Source: Saprospiraceae bacterium (GTDB taxonomy: Bacteria; Bacteroidota; Bacteroidia; Chitinophagales; Saprospiraceae). Taken from it: a stretch of 64,000 nucleotides of DNA. Within the stretch, counting starts at the first letter, position 1. The number at the start of each line of letters is the position of its first letter. The stretch lies in the NCBI GenBank assembly GCA_016706365.1, contig JADJJU010000005.1:352059-416058 (forward strand), written 5' to 3'. The notes below the pieces were generated by a model. That model worked only from the letters and a program-made list of their open reading frames with translations. It made no database searches and was not told the DNA's origin. A program made the position numbers and the translations under genes. Shown piece by piece: positions 47,443 to 56,889 of the stretch.

Positions 47443-49422
47443 TTATTCGACTATCGTCACTTTTTGAGTGATTTGACCCTTCTGAGTCTTCAATGTAAGT
47501 AGGTATAATCCTGCAGGTTTTTGCACATTATACTGGATGTTGTGAGTACCTTGTCCAAGCTTAAGATTTCTTTCAAGAATTTCAGTGTTCTTTCCTGTAA
47601 GGTCTTGCAGAACGATTTGACAATCAGATGCTTCGTCCAGAGAAAGGATTAAATTCAAGTCTTGTCTTACCGGATTTGGAGCAACACTTAATGCGTTTTC
47701 ATCCAGGAATTTTTCCTCAGAACTAGTACCTGATACACCACTAAGGTTGATGTTATCCAACCACAAGTTATTTCCATAAGCTGAAGTACCAACAAAACGC
47801 ACCATAAGCTCTTCTGCACCATTGTAATTAGAAAGATCTACAGTATTATTTCTCCATCTCGCAGTTCTGGGTACAAAGAAAGCTGTTTGAGCAGCACCCG
47901 TACTTAAAGTCGTGCCTGCTTTGTTGAAAACCGAAGTCCATGTATCTCCACAATTTGTAGATACTTCAATCTGTAATCTATCTGACTCAGATTGATATGA
48001 AACATATGCATGATCAAAAGTAAGCGCAACAGAATCCTTACCTGTTAAATCAGCTTTATAAGTTAACATCGTTACTTTCTGATTCGCAAGGAGACTATAA
48101 AAATTATATAAAATTGCCTTTTCAGATTGTTCAAATGCGCCAATTGGCCATGTAGCTGTGCTGAATTCTGAACGGTCAACAACTGCTAAATCGACTGCAG
48201 CATTTCTAAGTAGTATAGTATTTTCCGGAGAACCATAGTTTGCAACGTCTTCAAAATCTTCTTCCATACTGTCTCCGACCGGACCAACAGGTACCGTAGG
48301 AACAGTAACAGGATTAACGATTGAATTAAACTTAACGATATCAGGAAGACCATTAACAGATAATATTCTGGCAGAAATTTGGTTAGCACCTGGCTCCAAA
48401 TATTGGTCCGCAGCATCTATTATTAAAGGTTCGCCTTCAACTAGTGTTCCTTCCCAAGGAAGAGTAGTGATAACTCCATTTACGTTCATTTCCAACTCAA
48501 GAGAAGTGATTTCTGTTTCAGTTGAAGTGTTTTCTACTTCAAAAGATGCGCTCAACACATTATCGCAAAAAGTAGGTGGAAGGCCAAAAGAGCTTTTAAG
48601 AGACGCATCTGCTATACCATCCAGAGCAATTGGGTCTGAAATTTCTGACTGGAAAATAGCTTTAGTTGCGTGGTTCTGCAAATAGGTTACAACTGCAAGT
48701 TCTCTGTAGTCGTAGATATAAGCAGGTATTGGTGCATCAAATGCAATAGTCATAGTATCACCGGGTGCTAATGCTTCGGTAAGTGATGTTCCATTGTGAT
48801 CAGGAAACATTTTTCTCATTACCCCTTCAAAAGCTTTCTCACCGTTCGTTCCTGGAGCTGCAGGGAAATTGATCTCATGTTCAACTAATGCAATATGCAA
48901 ACGAAGGTTTGCTGGAGCAATTTCAGTATCACCATGGTTGACGATTTTTGCATCAATACTAACTGTGCGCAGATTTGTATCAAAAGAATGGTTTATCAAT
49001 AATTCAATTGGAGTAGTAATTCCTACAGAATAATTGAAGACATTATTGTTGAAACCATAAGGTCCTCCTGCATAATCTGCAGTCCAGGTTCCCAATCCAC
49101 CCCCACCGTATGAGGAGGTTGGTACGGTACCATCCAAAGCAGCTACTGGTACACCTCCCTGAGCATAATAATTCCATCTTGCTTCCACTTCACCAGGATT
49201 CTGCTCATTCATCGGATCGTATCCGGGAAAATTCGTTTGGAATTTAATGGATACAACTCTGGACAGATTAGCTTTTAGCAATGTATTAAAAGCAGGATTT
49301 TGTGATGCACATGGAGGACATGATGCATTAGTGAATTCCTCAACAAGGGATTTTCTTTGAAACTGTGACCACAAGGGTAAACAAAGAAATAATGCAATTG
49401 CAAATAGTAAAATTTTCTTCAT
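47443..49422 (-). CDS. Omp28-related, thioredoxin-fold surface protein with T9SS sorting domain
   Basis: 659 residues. Signal peptide 1-19 (ends PLWSQ). It begins RKSLVEEFTNASCPPCASQN, the redox-type CPPC at the start of Omp28-family thioredoxin-like domains (about 22-220; GGVPVAALDG is the cis-Pro-like region). A beta-sandwich middle and a MAM/jellyroll-like domain follow (GDTWTSVFNKAG; LWLDNINLSG). The T9SS type A tail reads SVAPNPVRQDLNLIL and PAGLYLLTLKTQKG. Omp28 of Porphyromonas gingivalis is a surface adhesin; redox activity here is plausible but unproven. Confidence 0.88.
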   Translation of the reverse strand: MKKILLFAIALFLCLPLWSQFQRKSLVEEFTNASCPPCASQNPAFNTLLKANLSRVVSIKFQTNFPGYDPMNEQNPGEVEARWNYYAQGGVPVAALDGTVPTSSYGGGGLGTWTADYAGGPYGFNNNVFNYSVGITTPIELLINHSFDTNLRTVSIDAKIVNHGDTEIAPANLRLHIALVEHEINFPAAPGTNGEKAFEGVMRKMFPDHNGTSLTEALAPGDTMTIAFDAPIPAYIYDYRELAVVTYLQNHATKAIFQSEISDPIALDGIADASLKSSFGLPPTFCDNVLSASFEVENTSTETEITSLELEMNVNGVITTLPWEGTLVEGEPLIIDAADQYLEPGANQISARILSVNGLPDIVKFNSIVNPVTVPTVPVGPVGDSMEEDFEDVANYGSPENTILLRNAAVDLAVVDRSEFSTATWPIGAFEQSEKAILYNFYSLLANQKVTMLTYKADLTGKDSVALTFDHAYVSYQSESDRLQIEVSTNCGDTWTSVFNKAGTTLSTGAAQTAFFVPRTARWRNNTVDLSNYNGAEELMVRFVGTSAYGNNLWLDNINLSGVSGTSSEEKFLDENALSVAPNPVRQDLNLILSLDEASDCQIVLQDLTGKNTEILERNLKLGQGTHNIQYNVQKPAGLYLLTLKTQKGQITQKVTIVE

Positions 49423-49654
49423 GGAAATCAGATAGGTTTGTGTGATGAAAAAAGAAGGACAAATGTAAATAACTACTTCATATGAAGTAAGAAAAACTTG
49501 TTAAAATATTGAAAATGCCAAATTATATTTTTGAGATTGTTGTTCTCGCAATAAGAAATTAAGTATGTGGCTGCTGCAATTAAATCATTCTGAACTATAA
49601 ACTATTGCGTGACAATAGCTTATAGGTGAAATAATCTATAATATCAAAAAAAGG

Positions 49655-51112
49655 TCATTTATTCATTGTGATTTCCGAATCCATCCACAAAATTGAGTTC
49701 CCGGTATTATGTTCATTTTGCTCCCAATATGGATTACCCGGATCTATCATCCATTGACCATCGACAATGAACTTATATAAATGTTTGCCGGGTGGCAGAT
49801 ACAGGCTCAACTCCCATTTATCCCCATTTCTTTGCATAGTATATCCATCAGGATTCCAGTCATTGAAAGTGCCTGCCAGAATCACCCGCGAAGCCTTGGG
49901 GAATCCGGATAGAATAAAACAATGATTGGGCTCAACTGATATCACAGAATTTTTCTCACCTGCAGTAACATGGTAAATAGAGTTATGAGGGTCCGGGATC
50001 CACTTCCCATCTACTACAAACTTGTATTCATGGTTACCTCTCGGTAATGGGTGAGAAGCACTCCAAATTCCATTTATTTTCCTCAAAGAAATTTCATCAG
50101 GATTCCAATTATTGAAGCTTCCGCACACTGTAATTTTGCTGGCATCGGGATAACCCTGAAGGCTGAATTTCGTTTTGATGCCAAGTGTGATAAAGGAATT
50201 GGTATTTCCAAATCCATCCTGGCGGGAATTCTCATTTTTTGGGTCTAATATCCATTTTCCATCTACAATGAACTTGTAATAATGGGTGCCTTCATTTAGA
50301 AAAACCGGAAGATACCAGCCATCTTCCTTTCTGAGCATATTAATTTCCGTTTGATTCCAGTCGTTGAAGTTGCCTGCAAGATTAATTGTTTTAGCAGATT
50401 CAAACCCTTCCAGTACGAAAGTATAATTTGTTCTGAAATAGACTGAATTTAATCCATTAGTACCATTGGGCTCTATTTGGGGATTCATTTCATCGTGGAT
50501 CCATTTTCCATCAATGATGAATTTGTACAATGTTTTACCATGAGCCAGGGGTAATTTCACCTGCCAGCCATTTGTAGTCTTCTGCATGGGATTCAGCATC
50601 ACACTCCATTGATTAAAATTACCTGAGATCATGACTTTTTTAGCCTCAATATGACCTTTTAATTCAATTGTGGTAATTCCATTCTTATCCTCGCGAATAT
50701 GAGTAAATGAAATTTTATTTCTCCCGAAATCTACTTTGGTCGGAGCGCTTGCCTGCACTTTTCTCATTAAATCAGTATCCAGGCTTTTTATAAATTTGCC
50801 GTGGAGATCTGAAACCGGTTTATATAATTCTATTGTCCCTTTTATTTTGGGGTGTTTGCGGATCTTCCAACCCTCTTTACCAAGTTCCCCCAGCATATTT
50901 TTCTTTATCAGACTGTCTACATTAATTTTGGCAAGATCCAGATAGTTCATTGTACTGTCGCAACTCGCCTGAGTCCAGTCTTTGGGAATAGTAAGGACCA
51001 TGTTGCCATCTCTGATACTGAAGTTTGAAGTTTGGGCCATGGAAGAATAAGCCGGGAAAAGTTGCACAGCTATCAGAGTGAAAAGACTATATATTATTCT
51101 ATACCACTTCAT
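49655..51112 (-). CDS. Secreted protein with four glycogen-binding (CBM48/AMPK-type) modules
   Basis: 485 residues. A signal peptide (ends SSMAQ) is followed by about 120 residues of unknown fold, then four tandem E-set carbohydrate-binding modules. Each reads like VMISGNFNQWSVMLNPM ... GWQVKLPLAHGKTLYKFIIDGKW; the others start TINLAGNFNDWNQTEI, ITVCGSFNNWNPDEI and VILAGTFNDWNPDGY. This is the AMPK-beta/CBM48 glycogen-binding pattern. No catalytic domain or sorting tail. Its start overlaps the stop of the retropepsin-like gene by four bases (ATGA), so the two are translationally coupled. It probably binds alpha-glucan in the periplasm or at the surface (inference). Confidence 0.87.
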   Translation of the reverse strand: MKWYRIIYSLFTLIAVQLFPAYSSMAQTSNFSIRDGNMVLTIPKDWTQASCDSTMNYLDLAKINVDSLIKKNMLGELGKEGWKIRKHPKIKGTIELYKPVSDLHGKFIKSLDTDLMRKVQASAPTKVDFGRNKISFTHIREDKNGITTIELKGHIEAKKVMISGNFNQWSVMLNPMQKTTNGWQVKLPLAHGKTLYKFIIDGKWIHDEMNPQIEPNGTNGLNSVYFRTNYTFVLEGFESAKTINLAGNFNDWNQTEINMLRKEDGWYLPVFLNEGTHYYKFIVDGKWILDPKNENSRQDGFGNTNSFITLGIKTKFSLQGYPDASKITVCGSFNNWNPDEISLRKINGIWSASHPLPRGNHEYKFVVDGKWIPDPHNSIYHVTAGEKNSVISVEPNHCFILSGFPKASRVILAGTFNDWNPDGYTMQRNGDKWELSLYLPPGKHLYKFIVDGQWMIDPGNPYWEQNEHNTGNSILWMDSEITMNK

Positions 51113-52044
51113 TCTTCTTCATTATAAGGCCGGAAGCTCCATTCCTTCCTGACAAAGTTAACGCTAAAAATTCCCTTTTCCAGCAAAGAATGCCCAATCA
51201 TACCATCAATATGAATCTTATAAGCTTTTCCCATGTCATCCAGCGAAGCAATGATCGCAGGCACATCACATAAATCTGCTCCGGGAAGATTTAGTTCATA
51301 TAAATTTCCACCCAGCACCTCGATTCTGTTCCCATCTGTTCCATGTAGCATCATGCGTTTGTCAACGTCGACCTGATTGAGCACTTTTTTTCTCAGAACT
51401 TTATTCAAAACCAACATCTCAGCCCCCGTGTCCATACACAGAGTCAATCTTTTTCCTGCAATTTTGGCATTCATGAGAATCAAATTACTTTGTGAATTCA
51501 ATTTACCTCTGCATTTTGAATTCCTGTAATTACATTTTTCAGGCTCATGGATTCTGTTACCTTTATTGTCAAGTGTGTGAAGGATCATCACCTGCTCTTG
51601 CAGATTGATTTCCATTTCATATTGATTGAATAGCGCATTGCCCAAAAGACCCAGAATTTTTGCTCCCAACTTATTTTCAATATGACTAAGAGAGAGCACA
51701 TCAGCATCAACATCGGTCCACGATAGATCCTGAACTGTTAATTCTGAAATTTGTGTTGCAAATGTCGATGACTGTGTGCCTCCTACTCCTCCTGCCATCC
51801 ATTCTCCTTTGATTTTGCTGTCTCTGAAGTAGGTTTTATTTAAAACCAGATAAGGAGCTCCTGTATCCAGAATAAAATATCCGTCCAGCCGGTCAGCCAC
51901 TCCTTCCAGGAGGATCAGGTTTCTGACTTTTCTGAAAGGAAAAATAATCCGGGAAGGAGTACGCTCTGTAACATGAAGATCAAGTGAGTTTCCCTGATAA
52001 GTACCAATATGAAACAAATGTGAAGGCTCATGCGTGCACTTCAT
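51109..52044 (-). CDS. Retropepsin-like aspartic protease family protein
   Basis: 311 residues with two retropepsin-type repeats: YFILDTGAPYLVLNKTYF (about residue 60) and LTLCMDTGAEMLVLNKVL (about 210). Each holds the catalytic-type DTG with hydrophobic flanks; ILGLLGNALFNQYEMEI and DGMIGHSLLEKGIFSVNF are the second-half beta motifs. Bacterial single-chain retropepsin-like proteins with two DTG can fold as an internal dimer. No signal peptide is seen at the given start (MKCTHEPSHLFHIG); a frame upstream (about 52045-52110) reads like a hydrophobic leader, so the start may be wrong or frameshifted. It is coupled to the CBM48 gene and lies downstream of the sigma/anti-sigma pair. Confidence 0.72.
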   Translation of the reverse strand: MKCTHEPSHLFHIGTYQGNSLDLHVTERTPSRIIFPFRKVRNLILLEGVADRLDGYFILDTGAPYLVLNKTYFRDSKIKGEWMAGGVGGTQSSTFATQISELTVQDLSWTDVDADVLSLSHIENKLGAKILGLLGNALFNQYEMEINLQEQVMILHTLDNKGNRIHEPEKCNYRNSKCRGKLNSQSNLILMNAKIAGKRLTLCMDTGAEMLVLNKVLRKKVLNQVDVDKRMMLHGTDGNRIEVLGGNLYELNLPGADLCDVPAIIASLDDMGKAYKIHIDGMIGHSLLEKGIFSVNFVRKEWSFRPYNEEE

Positions 52045-52186
52045 TGATTCTTTTGCACTTGATTCTAAAATGCAAATTTGTAACAGGGATAATATTAGAA
52101 AGAGTAAGCGAATACTTTTTTTTCAAAAGTAAAACGAATCTTCAATGCACTGAACTTTTATAGACCAAACTTTTCTAAGTTCCGGA

Positions 52187-53722
52187 TCAACGGAAAGAAT
52201 TACCTGCCTGAGTATGCAGAACTCTGTTTGAATTTTTGAGAAGTCTGTACCGAAGTCCCATTAAAGTTGTTGATGAGAAAAAGTGATCAAATGCAGGACC
52301 GATGGCACTTCCTTTTAAATGATGACTATATGCCTGCTCGAAAAAGATGCTGTATGTTTTATTGAGATGAGCTTCAAGTCCAATAGCAATATTTGCTGTG
52401 TAGAAATGATTGCCGCGAATGGTTTCTCCTTCGAATATTCCATTTTTGTAATTGCTGCCGGACAGAAGGCTGTATCCCGCTGCTCTTGCGTTGTTTTCGA
52501 CATAATCCAATTGTGGTCTGTCTCTGAAATAGTCATGTTCCTGATAATTTGCATGAATTACATAATTTCCGGAAACACCCCCGGCGACATATCCTCTCAT
52601 AAATCCTGCAAAAGGTAGTTTGAGTTTCAGCATTAATGGAATATTAGCAATTCGAACCTGATTTTCACCGGCATATACACTTTTATAATTTTTGATCAGA
52701 TAATGAACGCCTGTGGTTATTTCAACTGCATTCATCTCCATTGAAAGATTTAGTCCCAGTCGGAAATTATCTTCAATTCGTCCCAGCATCTCTTCTGATT
52801 TTTGATGTGGAAAGGGAGATTTTATCAAATCTTTGTCATATCCAATAACTGCCCCAACAAGGATGCTGATTTTTTTATCATTAAAATTTCCGGGATGTAG
52901 TACCGGCAATATCAATTCAGATTGGTCCAGTTTCTTCTGATCTATTTGGGAGATTATCAATGGTAATTTTGAAATATTTTTTTATTCCTTATTCAACTTA
53001 TTATCCCCATAAATTGCATGTAAATCTGATGATGAGGATGCTTTGCTTTGATTTTCAACCCATGGAGTTGTACCGTCTGAATCTGACTCAATTTTCGAAA
53101 CCGGGAGACTTTCTTGATTGATCAATTCCGGAGTCCTTAATAAAGCTGAATTGGAATTGTTTGCATGAACTAATTCTGAATCATTTTTTCCGGCCAATGG
53201 CAATTGCCCCGGAACTTTTAATTCAGATGTTTTTTTCAGTATATAATCGGCAGTATTTTGACTGGAAGATTTTAGTATTGACGCCTCATTCACGTTTTGA
53301 TCCTGCTTGCTTTCAGCAGCATCAGATTGTTTGGAAGTTTTTGAATCATCTGATGCAATTTCAGTTTCTTTCTGATAAAGTTCAAATGGCTCGTTAAATG
53401 AGTCAGACATGAAGAAGAACACGAAGAAAAACATAGTCAGTTCAACAATCTTGCCTCTAAATATCCATTTTCTGCGAGTATCAAATAAATCTAGTCTTTG
53501 TTCCAAAACATCCCAGGAAGCGGAATTATATGGCATTGATATGGTGGCCAGATCTTCTTTTATTTCAGAATCATTTAATGAAACAAATGGGAGGGCCTTA
53601 TCTAATTTCTCAGACAGCAGATCCCATGAATCCGAATCATAAGGCGCCCTGTAATCCTGGAACGTTTCCCTGATATGTTCATCAGAATTCAGCTGGCTAT
53701 TATATGGTTTTTTATTCCTCAT
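52187..53722 (-). CDS. Dual-membrane anti-sigma-like protein (Dma type), with an in-frame stop
   Basis: Two frames in the same phase, separated by one TAA (52982-52984, codon 247), would encode 511 residues. The N-terminus has two cytoplasmic motifs, YRAPYDSDSWDLLSEKLDKA (24-43) and SMPYNSASWDVLEQRLDLF. One membrane helix follows (about 91-108, IVELTMFFFVFFFM). Next comes a Ser/Asp/Lys/Gln-rich linker (112-246). The second half is an outer-membrane beta-barrel (KISILVGAVIGYDKDL; TTLMGLRYRLL). The second half has no signal peptide, which argues that it is part of one chain. This matches the dual membrane-spanning anti-sigma factors described in Bacteroides thetaiotaomicron. It starts five bases after the ECF sigma gene ends. 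The stop may be a mutation or an error. Confidence 0.75.
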
Positions 53723-53726
53723 AAGT

Positions 53727-54278
53727 TCAGAGCTCCGTCATTTGAATTATTTCCTGCAATTTTAGCCTTGCTTTTGCTAGATTTGATCTGGAAGTGCTTT
53801 CCATAATTCCAAGTTGTTCACCTATTTCCCGGTGAGAATATCCTTCAATTACAAATAAATTGAATATAGTGCGATACATCGGACTCAATTGTTGTATTGC
53901 CTTAAGTAATTCTGATTCTCTCATTTGACTCAATATATCAGCACTTGTTTCACTGATATTATGGGCATTGTCCAATTGGTCAACCTGATGTCTCTTGCTT
54001 TTGCGGTAATGATCGATACAGGTATTGATTACAATTCTTCTCATCCATGCAATGAGTGAAGTACCTTCCTGATACGCTTGTATAGATCTGAAAATTTTCA
54101 TAAAACTATCATGCAACATATCCATTGCAGTATTTTGATCATCAGCGTACCTTAAGCAGACACCCATGAGCACTCCATAGTACTCTTCATACAGCCGCTT
54201 TTGCGCCCAGCGTTCCTGCCTGACACAAGCGGTGATAATATCTGCTTCTTTAAAATTCACACTGATTACAAAACTCAT
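53727..54278 (-). CDS. ECF-type RNA polymerase sigma factor
   Basis: 183 residues. Region 2 (about 25-95) has YEEYYGVLMGVCLRYADD and AWMRRIVINTCIDHYRK. Region 4 (about 122-178) has LSPMYRTIFNLFVIEGYSHR, then EIGEQLGIMESTSRSNLAKA. No region 1.1 or 3, as expected for an extracytoplasmic-function sigma. The neighbouring gene encodes its likely anti-sigma partner, with only four bases between them. The regulon is unknown; autoregulation of this operon is usual for the class. Confidence 0.93.
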   Translation of the reverse strand: MSFVISVNFKEADIITACVRQERWAQKRLYEEYYGVLMGVCLRYADDQNTAMDMLHDSFMKIFRSIQAYQEGTSLIAWMRRIVINTCIDHYRKSKRHQVDQLDNAHNISETSADILSQMRESELLKAIQQLSPMYRTIFNLFVIEGYSHREIGEQLGIMESTSRSNLAKARLKLQEIIQMTEL

Positions 54279-54469
54279 CTCATGATATGTAGGTTCTAAA
54301 TTTCACTATTGAAACGATGGACCGGAGCACTTCGCTGCCTAAAGTTAATTTTTTTTACAGGCGTTTGATTCATCGGGAGGTAAAATTAAAAGGCCTTAAA
54401 AACTAAAATGGCATGTTCAAAAACGAATGAAAGTAATCATCATGTTGAATTCTGAGCTATATTTCGCTT

Positions 54470-55423
54470 ATGAATGAAGTTGTGGATATTGATAATTTGA
54501 ACATCATAGTGAGTGTTGATCAATTATTTTGGATCAACATATGTCTCGGTTTTTTAATGTTTGGTGTCGCCCTGGACATAAAACTGGAAGATTTTAAGGC
54601 GCTGTTTAAGACCCCCAGGCCTATCTTGACAGGATTGGCTTCACAATTACTCTTGCTTCCATTTTTAACGTTTTTATTAGTTCTTGTCATAAAGCCTCAT
54701 CCGGGCATAGCTCTGGGAATGATGCTGGTGGCTGCATGTCCGGGAGGTAATATTTCCAACTTTTTGGTTCACCTCGCGAAAGGGAATGTAGCATTATCAG
54801 TGACACTTACATCCATTACTACAGTGACGGCTTTTATAATTACACCTTTGAATCTGGTTTTTTGGGGTAATCAGTACGAGCCGACAAATGAGATTCTAAA
54901 ACAATTCCAACTTGATCCAGGCCAATTAATTTGGATACTTGTACAGCTGGTTTTGATTCCTTTGATTGTAGGGTTGTTTTTTGCCTATTATCTTCCGGGA
55001 TTGACCCGGAAAATAAAAAAAACTGTTAAGGTTCTTTCTATGCTCATTTTTTTCGGGATTATTGTTGGAGCTTTAATTTCAAATGCAGATAATTTATTGA
55101 TTTATGTAAAGCTTGTTTTTTTATTGGTTTTAGTTCACAATGGAATTGCTTTTGCAGCAGGATGGTTTTTCTCAAAAGCGGTGAGATTGGACAGAAAGGA
55201 TAGTATTTCTATCTGTATCGAAACCGGTATTCAGAATTCCGGGCTGGGACTCATCATTATTTACAATTTCTATGATGGTATGGGTAGTATGGTTCTGGTA
55301 ACTGCATGGTGGGCTATTTGGCATTTGATTGCAGGTTTTGTTCTGGTCGGGATAATTAATTACCGCTCCTCTGTCGTCATGAGAAGAAGTAAATTTAAAA
55401 CTTTGGACCAAAAGGATATTTGA
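54470..55423 (+). CDS. Bile acid:sodium symporter family (BASS) transporter
   Basis: 317 residues, nine or ten membrane helices. Family signatures are MFGVALDIKLEDFKALFKTP, AACPGGNISNFLVHLAKGNVA and ETGIQNSGLGLIII. The latter two correspond to the sodium-site helices 4 and 9 crossover motifs of ASBT-type transporters. It probably moves organic anions (pantothenate, pyruvate, sterol-like or other) with sodium across the inner membrane; the substrate cannot be told. It is divergent from the sigma gene and followed 80 bases later by the retropepsin-PDZ gene. Confidence 0.9.
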   Translation: MNEVVDIDNLNIIVSVDQLFWINICLGFLMFGVALDIKLEDFKALFKTPRPILTGLASQLLLLPFLTFLLVLVIKPHPGIALGMMLVAACPGGNISNFLVHLAKGNVALSVTLTSITTVTAFIITPLNLVFWGNQYEPTNEILKQFQLDPGQLIWILVQLVLIPLIVGLFFAYYLPGLTRKIKKTVKVLSMLIFFGIIVGALISNADNLLIYVKLVFLLVLVHNGIAFAAGWFFSKAVRLDRKDSISICIETGIQNSGLGLIIIYNFYDGMGSMVLVTAWWAIWHLIAGFVLVGIINYRSSVVMRRSKFKTLDQKDI

Positions 55424-55503
55424 ATGGTTTATAATTGATAATTGTTTCAAGTCCTGAAATGCATGTAAAATCTATGAAATTATCAATTTTTTAATTGTAA
55501 AAA

Positions 55504-56727
55504 GTGTTTAAAACATCCTTGATTTTATGTTTTATCCAGGTAGCCGCTCTATGCAATATGTATGGGCAGGCACTCACATACAAGGAAAGAATTGAAAAAG
55601 TTGTGGTGCCGTTTGAATATCACAACAATTTCATTGTCATCAATGTCAATGTTCAGGGACTGCCTTTGAAATTCATTGTGGATACAGGGGCTGAGCACAC
55701 TATTATGTTGAAGAAAGAGATCTCAGACCTTTTAGGAATGCAATACGATCGCAAGGTTCGGATCATGGGGGCGGATTTAACAACTCAAATATTTGCATTT
55801 GTTTCTCAAAACATGGAATTGAAATTGGAAAATAAGGTCTCAATCCGAACGGACTTACTGATTTTAGAAGAAGATTTTATTGAATTGGATAAATTGGTAG
55901 GAGTCAATATTTTTGGGATTCTCGGTTCGAATGTGTTAAAAAGTTTTATTGTTGAATTCAATTATCAACAATTGAAAATGACCTTACATCCGATACCTCA
56001 ATACAGAGGACCGGGCAGAAGATTTGAAAGCATGCCTTTGTATATTCAGAAGGGCAAGCCATATATAAACTCTAAGTTGGTGACGGCAGACAAGAAAGAA
56101 AGTGTAGCCAGACTGCTTGTGGATACAGGGGCATCACTATCGGTCCTGTATTATTCCTCTGCAAAAAATAATATCAATATTCCCGAAAAATTTGTGACAG
56201 GAAATTTGGGTATTGGCTTAGGTGGAAATCTCAAAGGATATGTTGGAAAAGTTCAAAGTATGGGCTTCGGGCCATATTCATTTAATGATTTACTTGCAAA
56301 TTATCAAAAACTGGAAGAGTCGGATAGTTTTATGATCAATCAGACCCGGGATGGAATCATTGGAAATGTATTGCTTAGCCGCTTTACCCTGATTCTGGAT
56401 TACCGTAAAGAGATTTTGTACTTTAAACCAAATAAGCTTTACAAGAAAAGTATCAAATATGACAGAAGTGGGTTGATTCTGATCAATACCGGTCTTTTTT
56501 TGGATGAAATTTCTATTCTGGATGTACTATCAGGTACACCTGCTGCTGAGGCTGGTTTGTTGCCCGAAGACCGGATACTGTCTATTGGTGGGATTCCGGT
56601 CAGAATTTATTCATTTGACAAGGTCACAAATAAATTAACAGCCAAAGTAGGGAAGAAGATTCGGTTAAAGGTATTGAGAGGGGAGGAAAAATTGAAATTT
56701 GAGTTTGTTTTGAGAGATTTATTGTGA
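55504..56727 (+). CDS. Secreted retropepsin-like aspartic protease with PDZ domain
   Basis: 407 residues from GTG 55504; signal peptide ends CNMYGQ. Two retropepsin-type units carry DTG: LKFIVDTGAEHTIML (about residue 58) and RLLVDTGASLSVLYY (about residue 216), each followed by a glycine-rich hairpin (VNIFGILGSNVLKSFIVEF; RDGIIGNVLLSRFTLIL). A C-terminal PDZ domain (about 320-405; SGTPAAEAGLLPEDRILSI) ends the chain. The PDZ-protease layout fits regulated proteolysis in the periplasm. The internal duplication would allow a one-chain active site. Together with the second retropepsin-like gene at 51109-52044 it brackets the sigma/anti-sigma pair. Confidence 0.85.
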   Translation: MFKTSLILCFIQVAALCNMYGQALTYKERIEKVVVPFEYHNNFIVINVNVQGLPLKFIVDTGAEHTIMLKKEISDLLGMQYDRKVRIMGADLTTQIFAFVSQNMELKLENKVSIRTDLLILEEDFIELDKLVGVNIFGILGSNVLKSFIVEFNYQQLKMTLHPIPQYRGPGRRFESMPLYIQKGKPYINSKLVTADKKESVARLLVDTGASLSVLYYSSAKNNINIPEKFVTGNLGIGLGGNLKGYVGKVQSMGFGPYSFNDLLANYQKLEESDSFMINQTRDGIIGNVLLSRFTLILDYRKEILYFKPNKLYKKSIKYDRSGLILINTGLFLDEISILDVLSGTPAAEAGLLPEDRILSIGGIPVRIYSFDKVTNKLTAKVGKKIRLKVLRGEEKLKFEFVLRDLL

Positions 56728-56869
56728 AAATTGATTTTGTTCCACCTGGTTTTTTACGATTCACTGATTCACTGGCTATCTAAACCGGCTGATTAACTGT
56801 CTGTTCGACTAATACTAAACTATTAAACTGCTCAACTCCTAAACCCAAGCGGCTGTATGTGCAGATAGT

Positions 56870-56889
56870 GGGCGAATCGCGATTCGCCC
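56870..56889. repeat. Perfect palindrome with GGGCGAATC arms
   Basis: GGGCGAATCG/CGATTCGCCC, a perfect 20-base palindrome followed by CTACAC, overlapping the end of the flavin-reductase region. The segment before it (56760-56865) has CTAAAC and GGCTG word repeats. It is one of a set of REP-like palindromes with related right flanks (CTACA or CTCTG). Confidence 0.75.

Noticed and set aside
52187..52960. Barrel frame as a stand-alone outer-membrane protein
   Set aside because: It has no signal peptide, starts with a non-ATG codon, and is in phase with the upstream frame across a single stop.
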